A stretch of DNA of 64,000 nucleotides from Paenibacillus_Z sp042653205 (GTDB lineage Bacteria > Bacillota > Bacilli > Paenibacillales > Paenibacillaceae), in NCBI RefSeq assembly GCF_042653205.1, contig NZ_JBHSHY010000003.1:1-64000 (forward strand), in the 5' to 3' direction. The notes beneath the pieces were generated by a model, which was given only the letters and a program-made list of their open reading frames with translations, was not told where the DNA came from and searched no databases. Of the stretch, positions 26,722 to 36,362 are shown piece after piece. The position numbers and the translations under genes are program-made. How positions within the stretch are numbered: the stretch's first letter is position 1; each line of letters begins with the position of its first letter.

Positions 26722-29294
26722 GGTTCGTCACCATCCACGGTAAAATTTTTCGCGCCGATTCGCACGTCTTGAACGGTGACCGGCTGATCCGTATAGTTCA
26801 CGTAGATCGACGTGCCGCCGCTGTACCGGACCTTGACCACGCCGGGCATGAGCCGCGCATGCTCCGCGATCGTCTCGCCCTGCAGGCCGGCCAGCACGCC
26901 GTTCAGCTTGCCGTACAACTCCGCCGCGCCCTGCAGCCAATCCGCGTACTGCGTCGAGAACAACGTCTCGTACGCCGTCAGCTTCAGCTTGGAGGACGAC
27001 TCGTACGACCAGAAGAAATGCGGCGCCGCGCCGTATTCCAGCGAACGGAGCAGATGGTACGACAGGTCCTGCTCGTTGTCCAGATTGATCGGCGCGCCGG
27101 CATAATCCTTGTAGCCGTGGACGACCATCTCGTAGAACGGCACGTCCTCGTCCTCGATGGCGTAGGCGCTGGAGGCCATCGGCACGTTCAGCAGCCGGTC
27201 GGCGTATGGCAGGGCGTACGCATTGCCTCCAGTCATCATCACGTTCGGATAGCGCTTCTCGATCTTGCCGAGCTGGTCGGTCACGATATGCTTGGCGACG
27301 TCCCGGAACACGACGCGATTGACGCGATAATCGGCCGTCAGCGTATCGCCCATGTCGCGCAGCGCGACCGAATCCAGCCCGTACTTCCGATAGCTGTCGA
27401 CGAACCGGTCCACGAAGTACGGCAGCTTCGCCGGCGACAATAAGTAGAAGGAGCCCCATTCGGCGTTCATCGCGTTCAGCGCACGGTCGAAGGGCTGCAG
27501 CAGCGCCTGCTCCCGCGTGACGAAGCGGGCCGCATCCGAAGCCGGCTTGAAGGCGCGGTTCTCGCGCAGCACGTGCTGGAATGCGACGTCGGGATACAGG
27601 TTGCCGCCCATGTCCTTCAGCTGGGCCGCCAGCTTGGACAGGTCCGATTTGCTTCCCAGCTGGCCGTCGAGCTTGACGGTCTCCGGAACTTTGTGGTCGA
27701 TCCCTTCGTTGAACCAGCCGACGTAGCGCATCTGCACGTTGGACACGCCGGCGTCCTTGATGTCCTTGGCGATTCGGCTCGCTTGCTCGATCGTCGTCAT
27801 CGTCATCAGACCTTTGTAAGGCACGCCGAGGAACGATTTGCGCCGGTCCACCGCGCCGAGCAGATCGACGTAGAACGGCAGCTGCGCCTGCGGCTTCAGC
27901 GGCTGCAGCACGCCTGCCTTCACCAGATTGTTCCGATACAGCGCCGCCATGCCCGAGTACGATGCCTCATCGCCCGATAGGAAGTTATACCGGAGCAGGA
28001 TGTCGCCCGCGAAGCGATCGTCCGTCAGCAGCTGGAATTCGTCCACTTTATTGCCTTTGTACAGCTCGAGCTCGTCTTCGCCGCGAATGGCGAAGCTGGC
28101 GTAGGCGCTGTTGTAGGCGTTTTTGCGGCCGCTGACGTCCGCGTTGATGCTGGCGATGCCCTCGCCCTCCTCGATCGTGGCGAACCACGCCTCGTCGCCC
28201 GCTTTCATGCCGAACACCGGCAGCCGCGCGGCTTCGGCAATCTGCCCGCGCCGCTTCGAATTGTCGTTCTCGTCGTCGCCGTACACCCGCTGCACGTAGA
28301 CCTCTTCGCCGATTTTGCCGTTATTCAGGTGGATCAGGCTGCCGGAGCCGTCGGGTACGAGCATGTAGCCCTGCTCATCCTGGCCCGCCGCCCCGAAGAA
28401 GTCGAGCAGTTCGACGGAACGGATCTGATAGCCCTCGCTCTCCTGAATGTCCTTCACCGGCACATGCACGAGCAGCGAATCGCCGGAGAGGCTGTATTCG
28501 ATCGGAATCGTGAAGTTCGGCTTCGTCGACGCGCTGCCGCCGGACGCGCCGTTCTCGTCGTTGTCCGCCTGCAGATCCTCGGCCGTGTACCCGGCTTTGG
28601 CGAAGGCGTCGAGCATCCGCTTCAGCACGAGCGCGCGCGACACTTCCGCATCCAGCCGCTCGAGCACGTCCGGATTGTCGTCCAGCGGATAATACCGGTT
28701 CGCGACGTAATCGGCCGTCTTCTTGTCCAGCTTGCCCAGCACCTTCTCCTCCAACCGCTGCTTGCTGATCCGCTTCGGCAGCGCGTCGATTCCGAGCGAC
28801 GTATCCCCGATCGTATACGTGATTCGGACGCCGTTCTCGATCCCTTCCGCCTTGAACTGCTTCCGCTGGATGCTGTCCGTAAAATTGGTGATCACGCCGA
28901 GCGTTCCGATCGCGTCGCGGTAGTTGACCGTTACTTGCGCGGCCAAGCGGTCCTTCTCGAACGGCGATGCCTTGGCATCCGAGGCGATATCCCCCGGATT
29001 GCTGTGCCATGCCTTGCCGCTCGCCCGGTTGAGGACGGCGATCTCCGTCGTGTCCGGATTCATGTAGAGCGCGAGCGCGTCCGTCCTCGCGACGAGCTTC
29101 ATGCCCGGAACGGCGCTGCCGCTGTCGGTCAGATACGCCAGCTCGCCCGCCGCGGCGGGCTTTATATCCGCTTGCGCGTAAGCGGCGATGTCGGCGGACG
29201 GCGCGCCTTGCGTATACAAGCCATAGCCGAGTGCCCCGATCCCGACAATTCCGATACCGGCCAACGCCGCATACCATTTCGTTCGTCTGTTCAT
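26718..29294 (-). CDS. DUF5696-family membrane-anchored protein, possible glycosidase fold
   Basis: 858 aa. ATG follows AAAGGAGGCCGCACCC. One N-terminal TM anchor (about 8-28), rest extracellular. About 50-450 looks like a beta-sandwich (LYMNPDTTEIAVLNRASGKA, VRITYTIGDTSLG); about 480-800 looks like a TIM barrel with SNVQMRYVGWFNEGIDH, SVALRDMGDTLTADY and HFFWSYESSS, ending in a small beta domain. I recognise the family as DUF5696, common in Paenibacillaceae beside ABC permeases. The sandwich-plus-barrel order recalls GH101-like glycosidases, with Asp of ALRDMGD as a candidate catalytic residue; that is inference. Coupled to the permease gene downstream. Confidence 0.8.
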   Translation of the reverse strand: MNRRTKWYAALAGIGIVGIGALGYGLYTQGAPSADIAAYAQADIKPAAAGELAYLTDSGSAVPGMKLVARTDALALYMNPDTTEIAVLNRASGKAWHSNPGDIASDAKASPFEKDRLAAQVTVNYRDAIGTLGVITNFTDSIQRKQFKAEGIENGVRITYTIGDTSLGIDALPKRISKQRLEEKVLGKLDKKTADYVANRYYPLDDNPDVLERLDAEVSRALVLKRMLDAFAKAGYTAEDLQADNDENGASGGSASTKPNFTIPIEYSLSGDSLLVHVPVKDIQESEGYQIRSVELLDFFGAAGQDEQGYMLVPDGSGSLIHLNNGKIGEEVYVQRVYGDDENDNSKRRGQIAEAARLPVFGMKAGDEAWFATIEEGEGIASINADVSGRKNAYNSAYASFAIRGEDELELYKGNKVDEFQLLTDDRFAGDILLRYNFLSGDEASYSGMAALYRNNLVKAGVLQPLKPQAQLPFYVDLLGAVDRRKSFLGVPYKGLMTMTTIEQASRIAKDIKDAGVSNVQMRYVGWFNEGIDHKVPETVKLDGQLGSKSDLSKLAAQLKDMGGNLYPDVAFQHVLRENRAFKPASDAARFVTREQALLQPFDRALNAMNAEWGSFYLLSPAKLPYFVDRFVDSYRKYGLDSVALRDMGDTLTADYRVNRVVFRDVAKHIVTDQLGKIEKRYPNVMMTGGNAYALPYADRLLNVPMASSAYAIEDEDVPFYEMVVHGYKDYAGAPINLDNEQDLSYHLLRSLEYGAAPHFFWSYESSSKLKLTAYETLFSTQYADWLQGAAELYGKLNGVLAGLQGETIAEHARLMPGVVKVRYSGGTSIYVNYTDQPVTVQDVRIGAKNFTVDGDEP

Positions 29295-29308
29295 GGGTGC
29301 GGCCTCCT

Positions 29309-29929
29309 TTAGGTCCGGAAGATGAGTTCGCGGTACACGTCATAAATGAACCAGTAGATCTGCGAACCGAGACTGAACGCCAGCGTGGCGATGAAGACGA
29401 CGAACCCCATGGCGATGACGGTCAGCGCCATCGTCAGCACCGTCTTGGCCGGCGTGTATTGGTGAACGGTCATAATCCCCACGAAGAGCAGCACGACGAA
29501 CCAGATGGCGGAGATGCTGTTCAGGAGATAGTAGAACGCCGTCTCCTCCTGCGTCATGAACCGGCTGATGAACGTCATCGGCAGGTTGATGAGCACGATC
29601 GGCAGCAGCGCGTACCCCGTTGCCATCACGATCTCCTTGAACTTCCCTTCCCCTTCCATGAGCGTCGTGATCGACCAGTTCGCGATGCAGAATAACAAGA
29701 AGGGCAGAATCGTGAACTGAAGATCGTCCAGGCTGTTCAGCGTGCGCGGATCGACCCGGTTGACGAGGAAGCCGGCGAATTGCTTCTGCAGAATCGTGGT
29801 CAGGATGAGCGCGAGCAGAATCAGCAGCGCGACTTTCAATTTGCCCTTGCCCTCGTACTTCATGTCCCAGAATCCGTCGAACGGACGCACGATCAGATGG
29901 AGCGGAAATTTAAGAAAGTCCTGCTTCAT
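29309..29929 (-). CDS. YIP1-family integral membrane protein
   Basis: 206 aa. Start ATG after GGAGGGCCGTGAACC. Five or so TM helices (KVALLILLALILTTILQ, FTILPFLLFCIANWSITTLM, ALLPIVLINLPMTF, AIWFVVLLFVGIMTVHQY, VIAMGFVVFIATLAF) with the YIP1 hallmark VRPFDGFWDMKYEGKGKLK at the N-terminus. In bacteria YIP1 proteins have no established role. The gene overlaps the NHL/TPR gene by 20 bp and is 14 nt ahead of the DUF5696 gene, so all three are surely co-expressed. Confidence 0.85.
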   Translation of the reverse strand: MKQDFLKFPLHLIVRPFDGFWDMKYEGKGKLKVALLILLALILTTILQKQFAGFLVNRVDPRTLNSLDDLQFTILPFLLFCIANWSITTLMEGEGKFKEIVMATGYALLPIVLINLPMTFISRFMTQEETAFYYLLNSISAIWFVVLLFVGIMTVHQYTPAKTVLTMALTVIAMGFVVFIATLAFSLGSQIYWFIYDVYRELIFRT

Positions 29930-31379
29930 GGTTCACGGCCCTCCTTCGGATGACTCGCCTTGCCACGCGATACGCGATGAACGCCACGACGAGGGCAAGC
30001 GCGACGGTCATGACCGTGCCGAAGTGTTCCTTCAGCACTTCCCGGCGATAGCGCTTGTACGCGACCGAGAAGTTTTTGCGGCTCATGCCCAGCTTGAAAT
30101 ATTCCATCGCCTTCTCGTTGTCCTTCTGCATCAGGAGCGACTTGCCGATGCCGAGGTAAGCGATTTCATAATTCGTGTTCAAGCGAAGCACGTCGCTCCA
30201 TAGCTTGACGGCGGCATCGTCGTTGCCGTTGTAGTGCTCCGTCGTGGCCTCCCGGACCAGGGTGCCGAATCTCGTCGGGCGGAAGAGGACGATGTTTTTT
30301 TTGCCGCTGTCCAGCACCGCGAGCTGATCTCCGAGCTGCTCGACGGCGACGGGCGTATTGAACACCCCGAGCTGGTTGCCCCGGCCGCCGAAGGCGTACA
30401 GCAAATCGCCCTCGTCGTTGTACGTGAACAGCCGCGCGCGGTTGGCGTCGAGCGCGACGTACATGCCGCCGCCCAGCACCTTGATGTCGGTGAACTTCGG
30501 CGGCCCCGAATTGTTGCCGAACATCCGGAAGCGGATGTCGCCCTTGACCGGCCAGTAACCGAGCCGCTTCAGGACGTCGTCGCCGGACGGATTCAGCCGC
30601 CTGATCGGCGTGTCGGACGCGATGTCGATGGCGGTCGCGTAGACGAAGCCTTTGCGGTCGATGTCGACGTTCGAGAATTCGGTCGGAATGAACAGCTGCA
30701 TCTGCGCCTTCTGCGCCTTGGTGGACAACGACTTCCAGAGCCGGTCCCAGACGGATGGCGACACGTTGATCGTGCCGACGTAGCCCATGAAATTGTTCTT
30801 GTCGTCGAACTGCATGATGCCTTCGAATACGCCGCGCGCGATGACGAAGACGCGGTCCGCCGCGTCGACCGTGACTTTAACGGGCACGAACTTGAAGCCC
30901 TCGGGCAGGATGTCCGATTTCGGATTCGCGATAATGCGGATCAGCTCGCCCTGCTCCGACAGCACGACGACGCGGCCGTGGTCGGTGTCCGCCACGTACA
31001 GCTCGTTCTTGTCGGAGACGAACAGGCCTTGCGGCGCCGCGAAGCCGTCCTCCTTGCCGTCGTTCATGAACGTCCGGATGACGCGGCTTACGCGCAGGTC
31101 CGGACCCAGCACGACGATCCGCGCGTTGCCGCTGTCCAGGATATAGGCGGTCTTGTCCGGCGCGACGTACAGGTCGCTCGGTTCCTTGAAGTCGCCGATT
31201 CCGAGGCCGGCGCCCGTAATCGCGGCATCCGGCACGTACGGGGCCGGCAGCGGCGAGGAGTCGCCGTAGTAATCGTATGTGTAGGCTTCGTACGGCGCTG
31301 CCGCCGACGCGGCCGGAATGCCGATCGAACCGGCCAGCGCCAGGACGGCGACCAGCAGCAATACTCGCTTCAAGTGCAC
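29910..31379 (-). CDS. secreted NHL beta-propeller / TPR protein with C-terminal membrane anchor
   Basis: 489 aa. GTG start after GAGGGGGTGGAAGC. Signal peptide (HLKRVLLLVAVLALAGS...ASAA), then NHL-like propeller repeats (about 55-380: FKEPSDLYVAPDKTAYILD, FAAPQGLFVSDKNELYVAD, FNTPVAVEQLGDQLAVLD), a TPR-like segment (about 385-445: NTNYEIAYLGIGKSLLMQ, KAMEYFKLGMSRK) and a C-terminal TM helix (about 455-475) followed by basic residues. Propeller plus TPR suggests a protein-binding sensor or scaffold on the outer face. Sits between the first permease pair and YIP1. Confidence 0.8.
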   Translation of the reverse strand: MHLKRVLLLVAVLALAGSIGIPAASAAAPYEAYTYDYYGDSSPLPAPYVPDAAITGAGLGIGDFKEPSDLYVAPDKTAYILDSGNARIVVLGPDLRVSRVIRTFMNDGKEDGFAAPQGLFVSDKNELYVADTDHGRVVVLSEQGELIRIIANPKSDILPEGFKFVPVKVTVDAADRVFVIARGVFEGIMQFDDKNNFMGYVGTINVSPSVWDRLWKSLSTKAQKAQMQLFIPTEFSNVDIDRKGFVYATAIDIASDTPIRRLNPSGDDVLKRLGYWPVKGDIRFRMFGNNSGPPKFTDIKVLGGGMYVALDANRARLFTYNDEGDLLYAFGGRGNQLGVFNTPVAVEQLGDQLAVLDSGKKNIVLFRPTRFGTLVREATTEHYNGNDDAAVKLWSDVLRLNTNYEIAYLGIGKSLLMQKDNEKAMEYFKLGMSRKNFSVAYKRYRREVLKEHFGTVMTVALALVVAFIAYRVARRVIRRRAVNHEAGLS

Positions 31380-31392
31380 GCTTCCACCCCCT

Positions 31393-32259
31393 CTAATCCT
31401 TCATGCCGGATGTCGTCATCGTTTCGATAATGCGGCTTTGCGAGAAGACGAACAGGGCGATCGGCACGCTCATCAGGATGAGCGCGACGGCCGAGCCGAC
31501 GCCGGCGCGCGCGATGCCGCCGAAGATGATCTGGTTCGACGCGTAGTGAAGCGTCTTCAGCTGCTCGCTGTAGATGAAGCCGTTGCCGTCCGTCCCCCAA
31601 AGCATCTGGAAGAGCAGGATGATCAAGGTCAGCCAGGCCGGCTTCACGTTCGGCATGACGATTTGCCAGAAGATCCGGTATTCGCTCGCGCCGTCGATCT
31701 TGGCCGACTCGAGCAGCGCGTCGGGAATCTGCTCCATGAATTGCTTCATGAGGTACAGTCCCAGCGAGAACGCGAACGCCGGCACGATCACGGCCCAGTA
31801 CGTATCGATGAGGCCGATCCAGGACATGACCATATAGTTCGGAATCGCCGTGACCTGGGGCGTGAACATGAGCGAGAGCACGACGACGGTGAAGACGAGC
31901 TTCGATCCGGGAAATTTGTGCTTCGCGAGCGGATACGCCGCAGCCGAAGCCAGCAGCACGTGTCCGACCACGCCCATCCCGGTAATGAAGAACGTGTTGA
32001 AGATGTAGCGGGTGAACGGCACCCACGATTGTCCGAGCAGCGTCATCAGATCGATGAAGTTGGTCAGCGTCGGATGCCGGACGAAGAGCGTCGGCGGGAA
32101 CAGGAAGATCTCGTCGAGCGGCTTGAACGCCGCGTTGATCGCGTATACGAGCGGCAGCGCCATGAAGGCGGCGACGGCGGCCAGAAACACGAACAGCCAG
32201 AACGTGCCGGCGAACGAACGGTTCACCCGTTTCTTGCGAATAGGAAGCGCTAACCTCAT
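31393..32259 (-). CDS. carbohydrate ABC transporter permease (pair 1, MalG-like)
   Basis: 288 aa. Six TM helices; first TM GTFWLFVFLAAVAAFMALPL, FIDLMTLLGQSWVPFTRYIF segment, EAA loop DALLESAKIDGASEYRIFWQ followed by IVMPNVKPAW. C-terminus ends FSQSRIIETMTTSGMKD, the usual MalG-type tail. 3 nt after its partner permease gene and 13 nt before the NHL gene. Confidence 0.92.
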   Translation of the reverse strand: MRLALPIRKKRVNRSFAGTFWLFVFLAAVAAFMALPLVYAINAAFKPLDEIFLFPPTLFVRHPTLTNFIDLMTLLGQSWVPFTRYIFNTFFITGMGVVGHVLLASAAAYPLAKHKFPGSKLVFTVVVLSLMFTPQVTAIPNYMVMSWIGLIDTYWAVIVPAFAFSLGLYLMKQFMEQIPDALLESAKIDGASEYRIFWQIVMPNVKPAWLTLIILLFQMLWGTDGNGFIYSEQLKTLHYASNQIIFGGIARAGVGSAVALILMSVPIALFVFSQSRIIETMTTSGMKD

Positions 32260-32262
32260 CGT

Positions 32263-33234
32263 CTAGTCTCCCACCCTCCTGAGAAGTCGCTGCACGGCCA
32301 GGTTGGTCCCGACCATCAAGCCGAACAGCACGGTCGCGATCGCCGATGCGTAGCCCATCTCGAACCGGATCGTACCGAAGTCGATCAAGTGCGTGACGAT
32401 CGTTTCGGCCGCGTAGTTGACGCTCGGGAAGCCGGCCAGGTAGATGGACACGTCCGCGATCGCCAAGGACGCGGTGATCTGGATGACGGCCCCGAACATC
32501 AGCTGCGGCTTCATCGAAGGAAGCGTGATGAACCACAGCTCCTGCCAGCGGTTCCGGATACCGTCGACCGCGCCCGCTTCGTACAGCGTCTTGTCCACGG
32601 TCTGGAGGCCCGCGATGAAGGCGAGGAAGCCCGTTCCGAGACTGAGCCAGAGCTGCACGAGGATGATGATCGGCATGATGTATTGCTCCGTCTTCAGCCA
32701 CTGGATCGGGTCGAGCAGCACGCCCAGCTTGATCAGGAACCCGTTCGCGATGCCGTAGCGGTCTCCGGAGAAGATCATCTGCCAGAGGAAGTAGACGTTC
32801 CCCGAGATCGACGGCGCATAGAAGATCAGCGTCATGAACGCGCGCAGCTTCGGGCGAAGATCGTTGATGATCCAGGCGAACACGAAGCAGGCCAAGTAAC
32901 TGAGCGGTCCGGTAATGACCGCGAAGAGGATCGTGTTCTTGATCGCGATCAGGAACACGTCGTCCTCCAGGAACAGGCGGGCGTAGTTCTGCCATCCGAT
33001 GAAGCGCGGAAATTCGAGCATATTGAAGTACGTGAAGCTGATGACGACGGACATGATCACGGGCAGCACCGTGAAGACGACAAACAGCAGCATGTAAGGC
33101 GACATCAGAATATAGGAATGCTTATGCGCCTTGATTTCCTTCCACATGACCGCCCGCCGGCTTGTCGTCTTCACGGCCGGCTTCCCGGCGGCTGTAGTCA
33201 CGGAAGGCTGACTCGGTGTACCGATCGTTGACAC
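32263..33234 (-). CDS. sugar ABC transporter permease (pair 1, MalF-like)
   Basis: 323 aa. GTG start after GGAGGGATCCGC. Six TM helices from about residue 38 (SYILMSPYMLLFVVFTVLPV), FPRFIGWQNYARLF segment, and EAA loop KTLYEAGAVDGIRNRWQELW, in which the central EAA reads EAG. 12 nt after the binding-protein gene, which it should receive substrate from. Confidence 0.92.
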   Translation of the reverse strand: MSTIGTPSQPSVTTAAGKPAVKTTSRRAVMWKEIKAHKHSYILMSPYMLLFVVFTVLPVIMSVVISFTYFNMLEFPRFIGWQNYARLFLEDDVFLIAIKNTILFAVITGPLSYLACFVFAWIINDLRPKLRAFMTLIFYAPSISGNVYFLWQMIFSGDRYGIANGFLIKLGVLLDPIQWLKTEQYIMPIIILVQLWLSLGTGFLAFIAGLQTVDKTLYEAGAVDGIRNRWQELWFITLPSMKPQLMFGAVIQITASLAIADVSIYLAGFPSVNYAAETIVTHLIDFGTIRFEMGYASAIATVLFGLMVGTNLAVQRLLRRVGD

Positions 33235-33246
33235 GCGGATCCCTCC

Positions 33247-36183
33247 TTATTCCGGCAGGCCGAATTCTTTGCGCTTCGCTTTGATCTCGTCTTGAATGTA
33301 CTGGGCGTAATCCAGGATCGCTTCGCGCGCTTCCGTGTTTTGCTCGACGACCACTTTCAGGAACGCGTTCTGCAGATGCCGCCCGGTAAAGTAGCCGCCC
33401 GGCACCTCGGGCACGCCTCTGACGTACGCGAACTGCGCTTGGAGATTCTCGTAATCGGACACCGGCCACGGCAAGCTGTCGAGCGCGGCGATGTTCGCCG
33501 TCGGATACCGCGCGGATGCTCCCATCAGCGCTTCCATCTCCCGGCCGAAATCCGTCTGGGTCTTCTCGCTGGTCCACCATTTCATGAATGCCCAGGACGC
33601 GTCCTTGTCCTTCGCGCCGCTCAGCATGAGCGTGCCGTTGCCCGTGCTCGGCGTATCCCTGCGGATGGTGCCGTCCGGCTGCTTGGTGCCCGGGATCGGC
33701 GCGAATCCCCACATGCCGCGGATCTCCGGGGCGAATACGGTCAGCTGGTTGTACGTGGTGTAATCGACGATTCCGATCGGCATCTCGCCGGTGCGGAACC
33801 GGTTCGCGAAGTCGAATTCGCGTTCCAGCTTGTAGTCGCTGTACAGGTCCGTCCACGCCTTGAACGTTTCGACGCCGATCTTCGAGTCCAAGTCGGATTC
33901 CGTGCCGCCGTCCCGGTAGAATTGGCCGCCGTTCTGCATGAGCAGCGAGCCGTATATCGAGTTCGGCGGGATGTTCTGGCCGGGCACCGGCACCGCTGTC
34001 TGCGGAACCGTGATCGGCATGCCGAACTGCATCCGGTTCTTGCTTAGGACGGTGAGCAGCTTATAGACGTCGTCCCATGTCTGCGGCACGTCCAGGCCCA
34101 GCTCCGCCAGCACGTCCTTGCGGTAGAACAGCATGTTGAAGGTTTGGGTCTCCGGCAGCGCGTAGACGCCCTTCTCGTACGTGTACGGCACGAGCGCGCT
34201 GTCGCGAAACCGCTTCGCCACGTCCGGATAATCGGAGAATTGCGTCAAGTCGGCCGCCGCGCCGCGCATCGCGTAGTTGACCGGGATGTCGTTGCTGATC
34301 TGCATCGCGACGTCCGGGCCGCGGCCCGCCAAGGTTGCCGGGAGCAGAGTGTTCATTTGCACGAGCTTCAAATTCACGTTGATGCCCGTCTGCGGCGTGA
34401 ACGTCTCGTCGATCATCGCCTTCAGCGTGTTCGCCTGGTCGCGGCCGCTGCCGACCCAGACGGTGATCGATTTCCGGTGCTTCTCGTCCGTGCCGTTGCC
34501 GATCTGGTTGTAATCGATCACGAAGGAATACGCGAACGTCGTCAGCTCGTGCTTCAGCTTGGAGAAGAAGCCCTCTCCGGACGAAGGGAATTTTCGGTCC
34601 GGCGGCGCGATGTACAGCTCGTCGAGCTGGAGCGGCATCTCGATCGCCTCCTGCAGCCAGGTGCCGAGACCGCCGGCGTTGCCCTTGAACGCGGCGAGGC
34701 GGCGCGGAATCGTATCGGGCTCCTTCACCATTTCCTTCAGCTGCAGCGCCATCGTCTTCAGAAGCGCTTCGGAATCGCCGCTTCCGCCCGACAGCCGCTC
34801 CAGCTCGGCGCTGACGGCGGTAAGCCGGTCGCTCTCGGATTGGAACGTCTCCAGCATCTGCGGCACTTGCTTGTCCAAGCGGTAATCCCGGAATTTATCC
34901 GGCGACGCGCCGGTAATCATGATGATTTTGCGATACATGTCATTGAGCGCGTACAGGCTCTCTTTCACTTCGCGGATGAGCGGAGCGAATTCGCCGAGCG
35001 TATTTTCCAGGCGGATGACGTTCTTGCCTTTCTCTAGCTTGAACAGGTACGGCTCGCCGCCGCCCAAGACGTCGATGCGGTATCCGTTCTTGTAGCGGAA
35101 CGGGAGCCGTTCGGCTTCCTGGAACGGAACCTCGCCGTTAATGAGCAGGCGGCGCGTCGCGTACAAGCCGCGAACGAATTCCTGCTTGGATTTCATGGCG
35201 ATCTTATAGAGTCCCGTTTCCGGTACGTCGACTTCCCATTCGATCCACTGTCCCGGCAGACGCCAGTTATAGCCGCCAATCGTATTGACCCGGATGAGCT
35301 TCGGGCTGTACGGCGTAACGGAGGAGGTGGCACGCTCCGTCTGCGGATACAGCGTCGGCGACGACTTCGCGACGGCCGCCTCGGCTTGGACGGTAATCAG
35401 CTGGCCGCCGGCCGCCTTCAGGCCGTCCTGCTCGTACTGCTTGAGCGCGGCTTCGTACGCTTCGGGCTGCCGCTGCTGGTACAGCTTCAGCGTATGAATG
35501 ACCATCGGCTCCCGCTGCGAGACCAGCGTGAGCGTGTGGCGGCCGTTGCTCAAGTAGAATTGGAACGGATCGGCGTAGTAGCCGTCGGAATCCGCGAGCA
35601 GCGCTTCGCGCCAGTCCGGCTTCTCGATCTGCTCCGGGCGCAGGTCGTTGCCCAGATTGTCCTGCTTCACCTGATCCAGCTCGTTGTCCCACACGCGGGC
35701 GAATTGCAGGTAGGACGCTTCCGTGAACGGAACGGCGCCGTCGATGCGCAGCGCCCGCTCGATGCTCGAGCTCTTGCCCGCGATCGGGTAATATTGCAGC
35801 GCGATGTTATAGAAGCCCGCTTGCGCCACCTCGATCTCCCAGGATACGCTGCCCTGCTCGCCGGTCTTAAGCGACGAGCCGGGCTGGCCTTCGTAATCGT
35901 CCAGCTTCTCGAAGCCTTCGCCCTCCGTCTCGGCGTAGCTCGCGGCATCCAGGACAATCTCCCGGTCGGCGAAGGCGGCGTTCGCGTGCGCCGCCAGATA
36001 GTCCGCATAATCGCCGCGGCCATCCTGCGTCGGCGTCCGGGCGGCTTCGGCGAACGCCGATTGGCTTCCCGCGGCCGCCGTGCCGTCCTGCCCCGAGCGG
36101 GTCCAGACGACGAGCAAGACGATCGCGATGACCGCGCATGCCGACGTCATTCCCCATGTCTTAAGCCGTGTTCTCCTTCTCAC
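33247..36183 (-). CDS. ABC substrate-binding protein with large N-terminal carbohydrate-binding region
   Basis: 978 aa, about twice the usual length. GTG start after AGGGAGGG. An N-terminal hydrophobic segment (about 11-25, SACAVIAIVLLVVWT) has no lipobox Cys, so it is likely a signal anchor. Residues about 90-240 and 265-400 look like two beta-sandwich/CBM-like modules (WEIEVAQAGFYNIALQYYPI and WEVDVPETGLYKIAMKSKQ are parallel), then a helical stretch, then a MalE-type binding domain from about 572 (ITVWVGSGRDQANTLKAM, LPATLAGRGPDVAMQISNDI, GIVDYTTYNQLTV, AFMKWWTSEKTQ). First gene of the large operon and the only binding protein for two permease pairs. Confidence 0.88.
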   Translation of the reverse strand: MRRRTRLKTWGMTSACAVIAIVLLVVWTRSGQDGTAAAGSQSAFAEAARTPTQDGRGDYADYLAAHANAAFADREIVLDAASYAETEGEGFEKLDDYEGQPGSSLKTGEQGSVSWEIEVAQAGFYNIALQYYPIAGKSSSIERALRIDGAVPFTEASYLQFARVWDNELDQVKQDNLGNDLRPEQIEKPDWREALLADSDGYYADPFQFYLSNGRHTLTLVSQREPMVIHTLKLYQQRQPEAYEAALKQYEQDGLKAAGGQLITVQAEAAVAKSSPTLYPQTERATSSVTPYSPKLIRVNTIGGYNWRLPGQWIEWEVDVPETGLYKIAMKSKQEFVRGLYATRRLLINGEVPFQEAERLPFRYKNGYRIDVLGGGEPYLFKLEKGKNVIRLENTLGEFAPLIREVKESLYALNDMYRKIIMITGASPDKFRDYRLDKQVPQMLETFQSESDRLTAVSAELERLSGGSGDSEALLKTMALQLKEMVKEPDTIPRRLAAFKGNAGGLGTWLQEAIEMPLQLDELYIAPPDRKFPSSGEGFFSKLKHELTTFAYSFVIDYNQIGNGTDEKHRKSITVWVGSGRDQANTLKAMIDETFTPQTGINVNLKLVQMNTLLPATLAGRGPDVAMQISNDIPVNYAMRGAAADLTQFSDYPDVAKRFRDSALVPYTYEKGVYALPETQTFNMLFYRKDVLAELGLDVPQTWDDVYKLLTVLSKNRMQFGMPITVPQTAVPVPGQNIPPNSIYGSLLMQNGGQFYRDGGTESDLDSKIGVETFKAWTDLYSDYKLEREFDFANRFRTGEMPIGIVDYTTYNQLTVFAPEIRGMWGFAPIPGTKQPDGTIRRDTPSTGNGTLMLSGAKDKDASWAFMKWWTSEKTQTDFGREMEALMGASARYPTANIAALDSLPWPVSDYENLQAQFAYVRGVPEVPGGYFTGRHLQNAFLKVVVEQNTEAREAILDYAQYIQDEIKAKRKEFGLPE

Positions 36184-36291
36184 TATCAGCCCTCCCTAGC
36201 GGCGGCTTGATCGGCGGATCTCGCATCCCGCTGACGAAAGCGCACTCGCGTACCATCGTCCTCTTGGAACGTACAAGGCTATAGGCTCGCC

Positions 36292-36313
36292 TAACCCGTC
36301 ATCTAAAGGGTTA
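36292..36313. promoter_or_regulatory. inverted repeat, candidate operator/promoter of the DUF5696 operon
   Basis: Perfect 6 bp arms TAACCC...GGGTTA with a 10 nt centre, about 110 bp upstream of the GTG start. On the minus strand TTTAGA and TATAGC with an 18 bp spacer overlap it, a weak promoter match. Confidence 0.35.
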
Positions 36314-36362
36314 ATCGTTATTATCCACGCCGATCGCCGGCCGTTCGGCACGCTCCGCATGG

